Assembly: GCA_965153355.1 (NCBI GenBank)
Contig: OZ231127.1
Coordinates: 68,138,001-68,202,000, forward strand
Source of the DNA: Flaccisagitta enflata
Taxonomy: Eukaryota; Chaetognatha; Sagittoidea; Aphragmophora
Reading direction: 5' to 3'
Length of the DNA: 64,000 nucleotides
Shown here: in pieces, positions 9,977-20,539 of the stretch
Layout: each line of letters starts with the position of its first letter
Numbering within the stretch: the stretch's first letter is position 1
The notes under the pieces: model-generated
Told to the model about the DNA's origin: nothing
Seen by the model: only the letters and a program-made list of their open reading frames with translations
Database searches by the model: none
Made by a program: the position numbers and the translations under genes

Positions 9977-10828
9977 ATCATGAGAGCATCAAAGCTCGAA
10001 ATTACTAACTCTTTTGTAGGCTTCAAGAAAGAAGTGACATTCTTAAAAAAATGAGAAATATAAATCAAAACAAAGCCCGGCGTAGAGCAAGGACCCGGTG
10101 AAGGCTAGGAAGAAGAACGAAGAAATAAAAGCGGAATAAACTGAGAAAACGACTTAGTGACTTTGGACTGTTTTTTTTTATCTTCTTTTCTCAATGTTTT
10201 CTCATTGTTGATTCAGTAAAACTGTTTCCATCACGGCATAGATTTTTCTCAATTTTCAACAAATCACGGTCATCGAAATTTTCTTGTGTGTCTTCATAAT
10301 CCAGGCCAAAAAAAGAAAAAAAGAAATAAAACGTAAAGATGTCTCTGCGTAATGTCTCTTTAGTTGGCCAACGTTATAGAACGGTGTGTTATGATTTATG
10401 AACGGAGATGTCTGACCTTATGCACCGGAGCTACAAGCCATTGGCTTTCCTTAACCGGTTTAATTGAAATTGAAATTGAAATTGATTATTTTGTTCAATC
10501 TTTATTCCACGTACGTTTTGGAAAATATTTATTTTTCGTTTTCGTGCCAAAATGTTTCTCATGCCTAATGATTCAGATACTCTCAGAATCAGTATTGTTT
10601 TCCCCATAGATGTCAAATGAAATGTTTTGTTTCGTTTTAGCAACTTCAGGTCAATCGCTTCGCGGAAAAGCTGTCTGTTTTACTTACTGATCAAAAGTTA
10701 AGGCTGTAGCGAATCCAATTACTCAGTGCACAGATTTGCTGGATGAATTAGAGGACACCTTCTTATCAGCGCAATAACAACGGATGCGACAACAAGGACA
10801 CCATCTTGAAACCTAAAAGAAGTTGTCT
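9977..10828. other. No gene seen
   Basis: AT-rich sequence with a short (TTGAAA)n stretch near 10465. Open frames here are short and without domain features. Confidence 0.4.
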
Positions 10829-10836
10829 GCCTTACT

Positions 10837-11600
10837 CTAAGCCGGATCAACAAGGCGCGGGGCCCTAAGCTAGGCTAGAGGCGCGGGGCCCCCTAACCCC
10901 CCCTTTTTGCCCCCCTGTTAACCCCTCTTTGCCCCCCCCTGCTAAACCCCCTCTCTTTGCCCACCCCCCCTCATTTACCAAATAACTCACAAACAGTTGA
11001 TTAAAATTTTATCTAGCATGAGTAACTTCCTGTCTGCCTAAAAGTGACATATTTAAAGAACTTAAGATAAATAAAACAACAAAATATGACATTTCCATTA
11101 CAGTTAAGCATATCACCGTGGAAAAATTAAAAGCAAACATTCCTGGCTTTTTTTGCTGCAAATTTTGCGATTATGTCTTCAACATTGATTTTTCGTAAAA
11201 GTTCATGCTCGATAAACAAAAGAGTAAGATTGTTCAAACGATCTTGGCTGATAGATGTGTGTTATCCATTTTTTATGCGTTTTAGTTTGGAGCAACATCT
11301 TCACCACTGCATTTGGTTACAATCATGGAAAGGTAGATGCGAGCGCTATTTCAATGTTTGGGAAAGTGGATTGGAGTTCTTTCTGCCTCAAAAATATGTA
11401 ATACTGACAATCTCAATTTTTAGTCGCGTGCTACGCGACTCTACACCCCGCTATGTCGGTCCCTCGGTTGGTCGGTCCCCTTTTTACTTTTTCGGCGTTT
11501 TTGAGCTTTTTGAGCGTACGGCTCCTGCCCAGATGACCTAGTGACACTGCTCCTGCCCACCCGCACGTGACTAGGGTAGCCGTGTATCCGGCCTTGTTTT

Positions 11601-11647
<47 letters not shown>

Positions 11648-11772
11648 ATCTTTCTTTCCCCCTTTTTTTTTTTCCTTTTTTTTCCAGGGGTGGGTGCTGC
11701 AGGCGCGGGGCCCCCCTGAGGCGCGGGGCCCTAAGCTATAGCTTTTTTAGCCTATAGGTTGATCCGGCATAG
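10837..11772. mobile_element. 936-bp non-autonomous DNA transposon, 8-bp target duplication
   Basis: The ends are imperfect inverted repeats: CTAAGCCGGATCAAC at the left and the complement of CTATGCCGGATCAAC at the right. They are flanked by an exact 8-bp direct repeat, GCCTTACT (10829-10836 and 11773-11780). Subterminal gcgcggggcccta blocks occur at both ends, and a C-rich tract lies near 10900-10975. An 8-bp duplication fits hAT-like elements, though the termini are not typical hAT. No transposase is present. A family 1 hairpin element and a (TTTC)n tract (11604-11647) are nested inside. Confidence 0.75.
11416..11600 (+). mobile_element. HINE/mini-me-like element, family 1 (nested)
   Basis: Has the T-tract, perfect hairpin AGTCGCGT-gct-ACGCGACT, CTCTACACCCCG, a GTCGGTCC tract, and the end GTATCCGGCCTTGTTTT. 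It lies inside the 936-bp transposon and is therefore younger than it. A (TTTC)n microsatellite directly abuts its 3' end. Confidence 0.75.
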
Positions 11773-12598
11773 GCCTTACTACTACAACTGAACCAAAAAA
11801 GCTAAAATGCTAAAAGGATTCTCAATTTTGCTTCAACTATTTTGGTCGGATATCATTAAGTAAAGAACTCAATAAAGACCGCATAAACTGCCTGATTTCC
11901 ATAGAAAAGTGCTGGTAAAAAAGAACGAAATGGCTCACACTGGAGGCAAATCTGGCGAATCTATTATCAATCAGCAATCCACAAAGATCATAGAGAGACA
12001 ATTCAAATGCCATGCATGTTCATCGACATTCTCTCAGCCATCAAACTTGAAGAGACACATGCGAGAGTTCCACACTGGAGAAAAGCCTTTCACATGTGAT
12101 GCTTGCTCATCAAATTTCTCGCGATCATCACTCTTGAAGATACACAAGAGGACACACACTGGGGAAAGGTTTTACAAATGTAATGCTTGCTCATTTTCAT
12201 GCACAGTTTATTCTACCCTACGTCACCATAAGAAAACCCACACTGGAGAAAGGCCATTCAAATGTGATATTTGTGCATCTACATTTGCCTGGTCAAACCA
12301 ATTAAAACAACACAAAAAGATGCACACATGAGAAAAACCATTTAAATGCGATACATGCTCATACGCTGGACGCTCCAAGTATCACTTAGCAAGGCATAAT
12401 AGGAGACATACTGGAGAAACGACTTTCAAATGTGATACTTGTCCATCTACATTTACCTGGTCAAACAATTAAAAAAAAACAAAAATGATGCACAAAGGAG
12501 ATAAACCATTTAAATGCGATACATGCGGAGAAAAACCATTTGTGTGTGAATTTTGCCCATACAGATTTGCACAATCAGGCGAATTGCAATGACACAAA

Positions 12599-13177
12599 AG
12601 GATCCACTCAGAAGTAAAACCTTTTCGATGCACTCAGTGCCCATATGCGTCTCGCCATGGGTCTGCCCTAACAACACACATGAGGACTCACACGGGAGAA
12701 AAGCCTTTCAAGTGCAATGCTTGTCCATCTGCATTTTCTGCAAAGACACGATTGAATATCCACATGAGAACCGACACTGGGGAAAAACCTGAAAAGTGTG
12801 AAGCTTGCCCCTCTGCATTCTCTCAGTCAGCTAACTTGATATCCCACATAAAGACTCACACTGGAGAGAAAGCATACAAATGTGTTGATTGTCCTTTAGC
12901 ATTCTCTCTAAAACAAAACTTGAAATCACATGCAAGGATCCACTCAGAAGTAAAACCTTTTCAATGCACTCAGTGCCCATATGCGTCTCGCCATGGGTCT
13001 GCCCTAACAACACACATGAGGACTCACACGGGAGAAAAGCCTTTCAAGTGCAATGCTTGTCCATCTGCATTTTCTGCAAAGACACGATTGAATATCCACA
13101 TGAGAACCCACACTGGTGAAAAACCTGAAAAGTGTGAAGCTTGCCCCTCTGCATTCTCGCAGTCAGCTTACTTGAAA
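12599..13177 (+). repeat. Recent duplication inside the finger array
   Basis: The blocks at about 12599-12837 and 12939-13177 are almost identical, beginning ggatccactcagaagtaaaa. A second pair, about 11990-12430 and 13200-13640, is also highly similar. Unequal crossing-over between fingers is the likely cause. Confidence 0.8.
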
Positions 13178-13639
13178 TCCCACATGAGAACCCATACTGG
13201 TAAAAGACCATTCAAATGCCATGCATGTTCATCGACATTCTCTCAGTCATCAAACTTGAAGAGACACGTGCGAGAGACCCACAATGGTGAAAAGCCTTTC
13301 ACATGTGATGCTTGCTCATCAAAATTCGCGCGATCATCACTCTTGAAGATACATAAGAGGACACACACTCGGGAAAGGCTTTACAAATGTAATGCTTGCT
13401 CATTTTCATGTACAGCAAGTTCTACCCTATTTCACCATAGGAAAACTCACACTGGAGAAAAGCAATTCAAATGTGATGCTTGTCCATCTTCATTTGCCTG
13501 GCCGAGCGATTTAAAAAAACACAAAATGATGCACACAGGAGAAAAGCCATTTAAATGCGAAACATGCTCATATGCTGGGCGCTCCAAGTATCACTTAGCC
13601 ATACATAATAGGAGACATACTGGAGAAAAGCCTTACTAG
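12680..13639 (+). CDS. C2H2 zinc-finger ORF, 11 fingers, within the decaying array
   Basis: Longest intact stretch of the 11.9-14.2 kb array (319 residues). Eleven complete fingers with TGEKP-type linkers; the first ATG is an internal Met inside a finger, so no true start is evident. The frame is open upstream only to the TGA near 12590. Fingers 1-2 and 5-6 are near copies of each other, and fingers 7-11 copy the finger block at 11990-12430. Whether it is expressed is unknown. It would bind DNA if translated. Confidence 0.5.
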   Translation: MRTHTGEKPFKCNACPSAFSAKTRLNIHMRTDTGEKPEKCEACPSAFSQSANLISHIKTHTGEKAYKCVDCPLAFSLKQNLKSHARIHSEVKPFQCTQCPYASRHGSALTTHMRTHTGEKPFKCNACPSAFSAKTRLNIHMRTHTGEKPEKCEACPSAFSQSAYLKSHMRTHTGKRPFKCHACSSTFSQSSNLKRHVRETHNGEKPFTCDACSSKFARSSLLKIHKRTHTRERLYKCNACSFSCTASSTLFHHRKTHTGEKQFKCDACPSSFAWPSDLKKHKMMHTGEKPFKCETCSYAGRSKYHLAIHNRRHTGEKPY

Positions 13640-14234
13640 TGTGATGCCTGTCCTGCGTTTTCTCGAAAATCAGATTTGATTATACACAAGAGGACCCACA
13701 CAGGAGAGAAGCCATACCAATGTGATGCTATTATAGCCTTCACTAATCTAAGTAGCTTGAAAAGTCACACGAGGATTCACAGCGGAGAAAAACCTTTTAA
13801 ATGCGATCTCTGTCAATATGCTTCTCGCCAAAAGTCCTCCCTAACAACTCATAAGAGAACCCATATCGGAGAAAAAACCATATAGATCTGATGGTTGCCC
13901 ATCGGCTTTCTCAGTGTTGAGTGCCTTAAAGATCCACATGAGGACGCACACTAAAGAAAACATCATTTAAATGTGCTGATTGCTTCAAGATGTTTGCTCA
14001 TGATAGGAGTTTAGGAATACATGAGATGACCCAGACCGGAGAAAAACCATTCAAATGTGTTAATTGTCCTGCGGCCTTCTCTCTTAAAAAATACGTTGAA
14101 AATACATGCAAGGACTCATACAGGAGAAAAACCATTCAAATATGATGCTTGCCCATCCGCCTTTTCTCAGTGGCTTAAAAGAACACAAAAAGATTCAAAA
14201 GGGATGGAAACCACAGTCTGCCCATACTACTACT

Positions 14235-14634
14235 CGACTCAATAAAAAAGCCGCACTTCTCAATGGCAAATTGTCATACTGAATATAAAAAAAAACTAAA
14301 TGAAATTTTAGACCGTTAAAAAGCTCTTGAAAAGATCTTTCATTTGGCTCCAATCTGGCAATTCTAGCTTTATTCATTTAGAAATGGCATAAGAATGAGT
14401 AAAAACATTGCCATTATCAGTTGGTAGTCCCATTAAAAAATCAGCACTTATACAAATTAAAAGATAACTTTGACAACTCTAGCTCCTTAACCGTTTGAGA
14501 TACAGATCTGGGATTGCTCTAGAATGACAGAACATTTGAAAATCTTTCAAATCACTTAAACAGAAAAATGTTCAAATGATTTCTTTTTCTTTTTTATCAA
14601 CTCAAAATAGGATGCGGCTTTTTTTTTTAAGTCG
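14235..14634. mobile_element. 400-bp MITE-like inverted-repeat element
   Basis: Ends are inverted copies of CGACTYAA, an A-run and GCCGCA (14235-14256 and 14613-14634). The interior carries the dispersed motif ccgtttgagatacagatctgg. No ORF and no clear target duplication. Confidence 0.5.
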
Positions 14635-14832
14635 ATTAGTATGAGCCCCAATGTTACCCTGCTTGATGTAAATATAAGTAGAATGATTGTCTCCTACGTG
14701 GATGGTTTCTTGGTCCTGATGGTAGGCACCGGGAGTGAAAATCTGCATGGGTTTGAATCCTGCTCAAAAGACCCCCTAAATTTTCGATCTGCAAAAATCT
14801 TCCGCATAAAGCATTCAAAAATCTCTGCATTT

Positions 14833-16669
14833 ACAATATGATTTTTCATGTTTGGAATATTCTATGACGACATAATTTCAAAAGTAATAAAGATATTTGA
14901 ATTCTGAAAAAAGTTCCTGAAGCTTATGGTGATACATTTTATGATATGCAACTCCTAGGAGTTTTTTACAAAAATCTATACATTTTGACATACAAGGAAA
15001 TGTTGATCAAAATGAGCAAAAAACATTGTCATTTTAAGTCATTGGCTGAACAGTTCTTCTTTAAGTTGCTCTTATTTCTTAAGAAATGAAGCAACTGATA
15101 CCAGATTGGTCTTAAATTAAAGCTAATTTGCAGTAGTTTTAAGAAATGCGAAGATGAAAATTTTTTTGGGCATGAAAAAGTCGGTCTCTTGATGAAAATT
15201 TGGATCAAGAGTTGATTCACAGCTCACAAATCAATCTAAAACATCAATTGAACATTTTATCTCAAGCACTCCCAAAAACCACTTCAAAATGGCTTTCATT
15301 TGAGACCAATCTGGAATCTATAGCTCAATTCGTTTAGAAATGAGAGCAATCTGAAGGAAAACAGTCAAAATGAAAACTTTTTGAATATGATATCATCTTG
15401 TTCCATATTTGTTCCAAGGCCCAAATTATTGTAAAAAAAAATCCTCGGAGTTGCACATCATAAAATGCATCACCATAAGCTTTCAGGAATTATTTTCAGA
15501 ATTCAAATATCTTTATTACTATCTAGCTCATACACGCTTCTCAATTTGGCTTTTTTATGGAAATGGAATAAAGTTTGAGCAAAACTCCATTACTGCGGAT
15601 GTATTTTGATGTTATTTGGTTGTTTTTTGGTTAAAAGTTCATTCTTTGAGTGAAATTTATCTCTGAGAGCTTTTTCATAGAGAATACGTAATGAAATGGT
15701 GCTGCGTCTGTAAGGTAGCATGGCCTAAAGGAATCTAGCGTTTGATTGAAATCAAGTTTCTATGCAAAACTCAATTTAGCTTTCAAATGCAATCTCGCAA
15801 CTTTTTAGGAAGTTTTATTTTCCAATGGTTGGTCACTACATTGGTCTGTCTGTCTGTTGGTGCCTCCATACATTGCAACCGCTCTCAAATGCTACTCTTG
15901 ATGTTGTGATAGAAAACTAAGACTGGAATTCATGAAACACTGATTTGACCCTATGGCCTAAAATTAACATCCGCATTTGTGGAGTTGCCCTACAAACTCC
16001 ATTGTATTTCCACCTATAATCGAGAGTGCATATATATATCGACAAGCATTTAAAGCAATAACTCTATTTAGAATAAAAAAATCATATAAGAATCAGTAAG
16101 ATTCCGAAACAACTTCAAATTTCTGACTAAATGCCGCAAACCGCATCCTTTTAGCTCAAGGCATTTAGATTTGACAAGCAAAACAAAATCGATACCCCAA
16201 TTGAAAAAGGGCAAAAATAATGAATCTTGTTTCTTTTTAGTTTCTGAATTGAGTAACAAAGAGTAGATTGGAGGTTTTTTCACCTAACTTTTGGTCCTCT
16301 ATACATGGCCAAACACTTCCTACATTTTCGTGGTCAATTACAACCCCACTGGATCATTTGGATTACAATTGAAGCAAAAGAAGGATCCACCATTTGCTAG
16401 ATAATGGTCTTGATACTCACACAAGGAGGAGAGAGTTGTCATACATCTATGCTATAAATTTGAGTTAAAATTCTTAGAAAATCCATACTCAGGTAATTTT
16501 TGAAAACTAAATATGCAATTCTAAGTATTTGATAGATTCTAAAGATTTTTTTATCAATTCTATGTCAATAAACCAACTAATTCCCATTTTGTCGATATAT
16601 TTATGAGCTAGATATCACTTTTGAAATTATGTTGTCATAGAATATTCCAAACGGGAAAAATCATACTGT
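14833..16669. mobile_element. 1.8-kb inverted-repeat element, AT-rich
   Basis: Left end 14833-14885 and right end 16617-16669 are inverted copies, both reading TTTGGAATATTCTATGAC and then an ACATAATTTCAAAAGT block. A second inverted pair lies inside (about 14880-14985 against 15415-15525, both containing aagatatttgaattctg). No coding frame. It is a non-autonomous or decayed DNA transposon. Confidence 0.55.
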
Positions 16670-17067
16670 ATGATCAGCCACTTCATAGTTACCACAGATT
16701 TTACTTGATTATTTTGAAATTTATTGAATAAATTGTCATTTAGAAGTGTCATTTAGATTCGCGTAGTCGCCAAGTAACCGGCCTTTATTTCAAATTTCTC
16801 ATAACTCGCTTTTATTGAATAAAAGAGAAAAGGCTCAATGTAAACACACCCTAAATGACCAATTTTCTTGGGAGTAGCACTTTTTCCAAAGTTGATGCTC
16901 ATTTTCTAGTTTCCTAGATGGTAGTCTCTGCGTCACTTGCCCTAAAAATGTTTTATTGAATGAATGATCGTTTTGTTTTATTCATCTTCCTAGTGGATTA
17001 ATATAGCAAAGCTGATAGTCTACATCTGTCATTGATTGAACAAAACGGACAAATGCGGCAACGGCCA
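16670..17067. other. No gene seen
   Basis: AT-rich unique-looking sequence between two inverted-repeat elements. Confidence 0.4.
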
Positions 17068-17075
17068 ATATACAT

Positions 17076-19058
17076 TAGGACAGGGGTTCTGACACAAATT
17101 TTGGCAGATCCTTCTTGTTAATGGCATTTAAGCTCAAAATCAATTTAGTATTAATGTTTTGCCTTCAAAAGTCGCATTGGGTATCAGGAAATTGTGACCG
17201 CCACCCCCCCACCCCCCTCAGAAGGTAGTGACCTCTAAAGATTAAGCAATTCACCTTCTTTTGCTAATAAATTTTAAATGGATCATTCAAAAAGCCTGGC
17301 GATGGTCTCATTTGAAAGGTATTTACGTGGAGAACATGAAAGAATACTGATATGAAAGAGGGGTCCCAAGGGGGGGCCCCTAAGGGGCCCCTAAAGTGAT
17401 TGAAGGGCCCCCAAAGCATCCAATACATAAAAATGTGCAATGATTTGTTAAAAAAATTAGGTAATGGTGTCATTTAAAATATTTCTACCCATAGAATATG
17501 AAAATTACTGATATGGAAGGGGGGGGCGCCAAAGGGGGCCCTAAAGAACCCCAAAGAGGTTATAGGGGCCCTTGAAGGATCTATAACCATGAAAATGTAG
17601 ATTTGACTCTTTGATAAATCTGATTGTAGTGTCTTTGGAAGGTATCTACGTGGAGAACATGAAATGTTATTAACATGGATGATGGGGTCCCTAGGTGGCC
17701 GCTTAGGGCCCCCAAAGGGATTGAAGAGGAATTGTTCAAATGGAATTGTTCAAATGGTAGTGATCTCATTTGGAAGGTATTTACATAAAAAACATAAAAC
17801 GTTACTGATATGGAAAATTTGGTTCCCAGGGGACCCTTAAGGAGCCGCTAAGGAGTCAAAGAGGGCCCAAAGAATCCAAAATCATGAATATCTTGAATTG
17901 TCATAGTTTTCTTGAAAAGACAGACCGAAATAAACAGATAGGCATACAGACAGACAGACTGACAAAAAGACAGACAAATGGGCAGATAAACCAAGAGAGT
18001 GAGAGTGCAGAGTGTGGAGTTCGGTTGAGTTTAGCTGGGGATTCAGTTGTGGATGTCAACTCCTATGTGTCAAGATAAACGGAAAATCTTGACACATAGG
18101 AGTTGACATCCATAACTGATTGCCCCGCTAAACTCAACTAAACTCCACACTCTGCACTGTCACTCACTTGGTCTCTCCGCCCATTTGTCTGTTTGTCTTT
18201 TTGTGTGTCTGTCTTTTTGTCCATCTGTCTGTCTGTATACCTATATTTGTTTATTTCGGTCTGTCTTTTCGAGAAAACTTTAACAAAGATTTTCATGATT
18301 TTGGATTCATTGCCCAGGGCCCTGTTTTACTTATGTAAATACCTTCTAAATGAGACCACTTCCAGATTTTTTGAACAATTCATTTTAGATTTCAAAGACT
18401 TTAGATCCTTTGAGGTCCTCTTCAATCCCTTTGGGGGCCCTGAGCGGCCACCTAGGGACCCCATCATCCATGTCAATAACATTTTATGTTCTCCACGTAG
18501 ATTCCTTCCAAAAACACCACAATCAGATTTATCAAAGAGTCCAATCTACATTTTCATGGTTATAGACCCTTCAAGGGCCCCTTTAACCTCTTTAAGGTTC
18601 TCTAGGGGCCCCTTTGGAGCCCCCTCTGCCATATCAGTAATTTTTCATATTCTATGGGTAGAAGCGTTTTAAATGACACCATTACCTAGTTTTTTTAACA
18701 AATCATGTGTTGGATGCTTTGGGGGCCCCTTCACTCACTTTAGAGGCCCCTTAGGGCCCCCCCTTGGGATCCCTCTTTCACATCAGTAATCTTTCATATT
18801 CATCACATAAATACCTTTCAAATGAGACCATCACCAGGCTTTTTGAATGATCCATTTAGAATTTATTAGCAAAAGAAGGCGAATTGCTTAATCTTTAAAG
18901 GTCACCACCTTCTGAGGGGGGGTGGGGGGGTGGCGGTCACAATTTCCTGATACCCAATGCGACTTTTGAAGGCAGAACATTAATACTACATTGATTTTGA
19001 GCCAAAGTGCCGTTAACAAGAAGGATCTGCCAAAATTTGTGTCAGAACCCCTGTCCTA
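17076..19058. mobile_element. 2-kb near-perfect palindromic transposon, 8-bp target duplication
   Basis: The left arm (17076 to about 18074) is inverted as the right arm (about 18088-19058). The loop is only about 13 nt, between the two copies of tgacacataggagttgacat. Termini read TAGGACAGGGGTTCTGACAC, and an exact 8-bp direct repeat ATATACAT flanks it (17068-17075 and 19059-19066). An 8-bp duplication with TAGG/CAGGGG termini fits the hAT superfamily. Arms hold ggggcccc-rich blocks and CAGA/TCTG runs but no transposase frame. A transcript would fold into a hairpin of nearly 1 kb. Confidence 0.85.
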
Positions 19059-19280
19059 ATATACATACTCGATACAAGAATTGCCCGCACGATACAGATG
19101 ACATCTATTTGCTTATCAGTAAGATCACAGTATATTCAATCATATGAACACCATCTGCCTTGCATCTGTCTCGGTAGTCAATCCAGAAACTAAAAGGCCA
19201 CTGCAATTATCATTTTCGCTCGGATATTGGGGAGAAAAAAAAATTGAAAAAAAGAAATTGAAAAGAATTGAAAATTGAAA

Positions 19281-20420
19281 AAAAACTGTTTCAATGCGAC
19301 ACCTGTCTATTTGCTTCTCAATCCAAGTCTGCCTTAAAGACACACAAGAGGACTCATACTGGAGAAAAACCTTTTAAATGTGACAATTGTCCATCTTCAT
19401 TTGCTTGTTCTAGTCTTTGAAAGAGCCACATTAGCGTCCACTCAGAAGAAAAGCCATTTCAATGTGGTGTCTGTCCATCGGCATTCTCTGAAAAAACGTA
19501 GGTTGAATAGGCACGTAAACATCCACACCGGTGGAAGAACTTTCAAATGTAATTCATGCTCTTTTGCATGCAGCACCAGTCGAGACTTAGTAAGACACAA
19601 GATGACACATACCGGGGAAGGGCGTTTCAACTGTGATGTTTGTCCAGCGGCGTTCATCACAATAGGTCAATTAAAAAGTCATAAGATGATCCACACGGGA
19701 GAAAATCCATTCCAATGTGATGATTGTCCATCTGCATTCTCTCTATCGCAAAACTTAACAATCCACAAAAGGATCCACACGGGCGAAAAGCCATACAAGT
19801 GTGATGCTTGTCCATCTGCGTTTTCTCAACACTCTCACTGGAAGAAACACCAGATGACACATTCAGGTGAAAAGCCATTTAAATGTGACGCTTGTCCATC
19901 TGCATTTGCCCGATCAAGTCACTTGAAAACTCATAAAAGAATACACACAGGCGAAAAGCCTTTCAAATGTCACACTTGCTTATTGGCTTTTTCTGATGAA
20001 TCTGCAATGAAAACACACAAGAAGACCCACGGTGGAGAAAAGCCCTTTAAATGTGATTCTTGCCCATCCTCATTTAAGCGCTTAAATGACTCAAAACGGC
20101 ATATAAGGACTCACAGTGGAGATAAGCCTTTCAAATGTGCTCACTGTTCTTCGGCATTCTCTCAAAAACAAACTTTAAAAATACATGAGAGGACCCACAC
20201 GGGCGAAAAGCCATTTGCGTGTGATGCTTGTCCATCTGCATTCATTTTGTCAGATGGCTCGAAAACGCATATGAGGATCCACACCGGAGAAAAGCCATTC
20301 AAATGTGATGATTGTCCATCAACATTTGCCACGTCAGGTCGCTTAAAAAGCCATTTGAGAACTCACACGGGGAAAAACCATACAAATGCGAGGCTTGTTT
20401 ATCTAGCAGAGGTTTTTTAA
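19281..20420 (+). pseudogene. C2H2 zinc-finger gene, 5' part, broken by foldback insertion
   Basis: Fingers start near 19286 in another frame (FQCDTCLFASQSKSAL), pass stops near 19420 and 19500, then give ten fingers in one open frame (19380-20420, 346 residues). A 1-nt deletion near 20371 (cacggggaaaaacca lacks one G) shifts the end of finger 10. Correcting that shift, the next finger begins EACLS and is cut at 20404 by the element at 20405-28179. The rest of the same finger (CLSAFSTKGKL...) resumes at 28180 on the far side. The listed C-terminus after TGKNH is therefore not original. The fingers share CPSAF signatures with neighbouring arrays. Confidence 0.8.
20396..20404. repeat. Left target-site duplication TGTTTATCT
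   Basis: Nine bases identical to 28180-28188. They encode Cys-Leu-Ser of the interrupted finger. Confidence 0.85.
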
Positions 20421-20539
20421 CTCTCCATTCACATCTCTCCCTTTTTTAAAGAAAACCTTAAGGACATCATACTGCTAATTCCTTGTGTCTATCTCTCCAT
20501 TGGGTTCATCTCTCCATTCTTTTAAAATACCTTCAATAT

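Larger units (their letters stand above)
11909..14220 (+). pseudogene. Decaying C2H2 zinc-finger array
   Basis: Fingers run almost continuously from about 11990 to 14170 but are broken by stops and shifts. The first four (11909-12331) end at a TGA replacing the linker Gly. Further fingers follow with an in-frame stop near 12470 and a TGA near 12590. An 11-finger open stretch (12680-13639) ends at TAG in place of the linker Lys, then two to four more fingers follow with losses. Each break is a single change in an otherwise good finger, as expected of a relaxed or dead gene. Sequences share the CPSAFS/CDACSS signature with the other arrays here. An alternative is a working gene that uses only the 319-residue segment. 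Confidence 0.75.
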
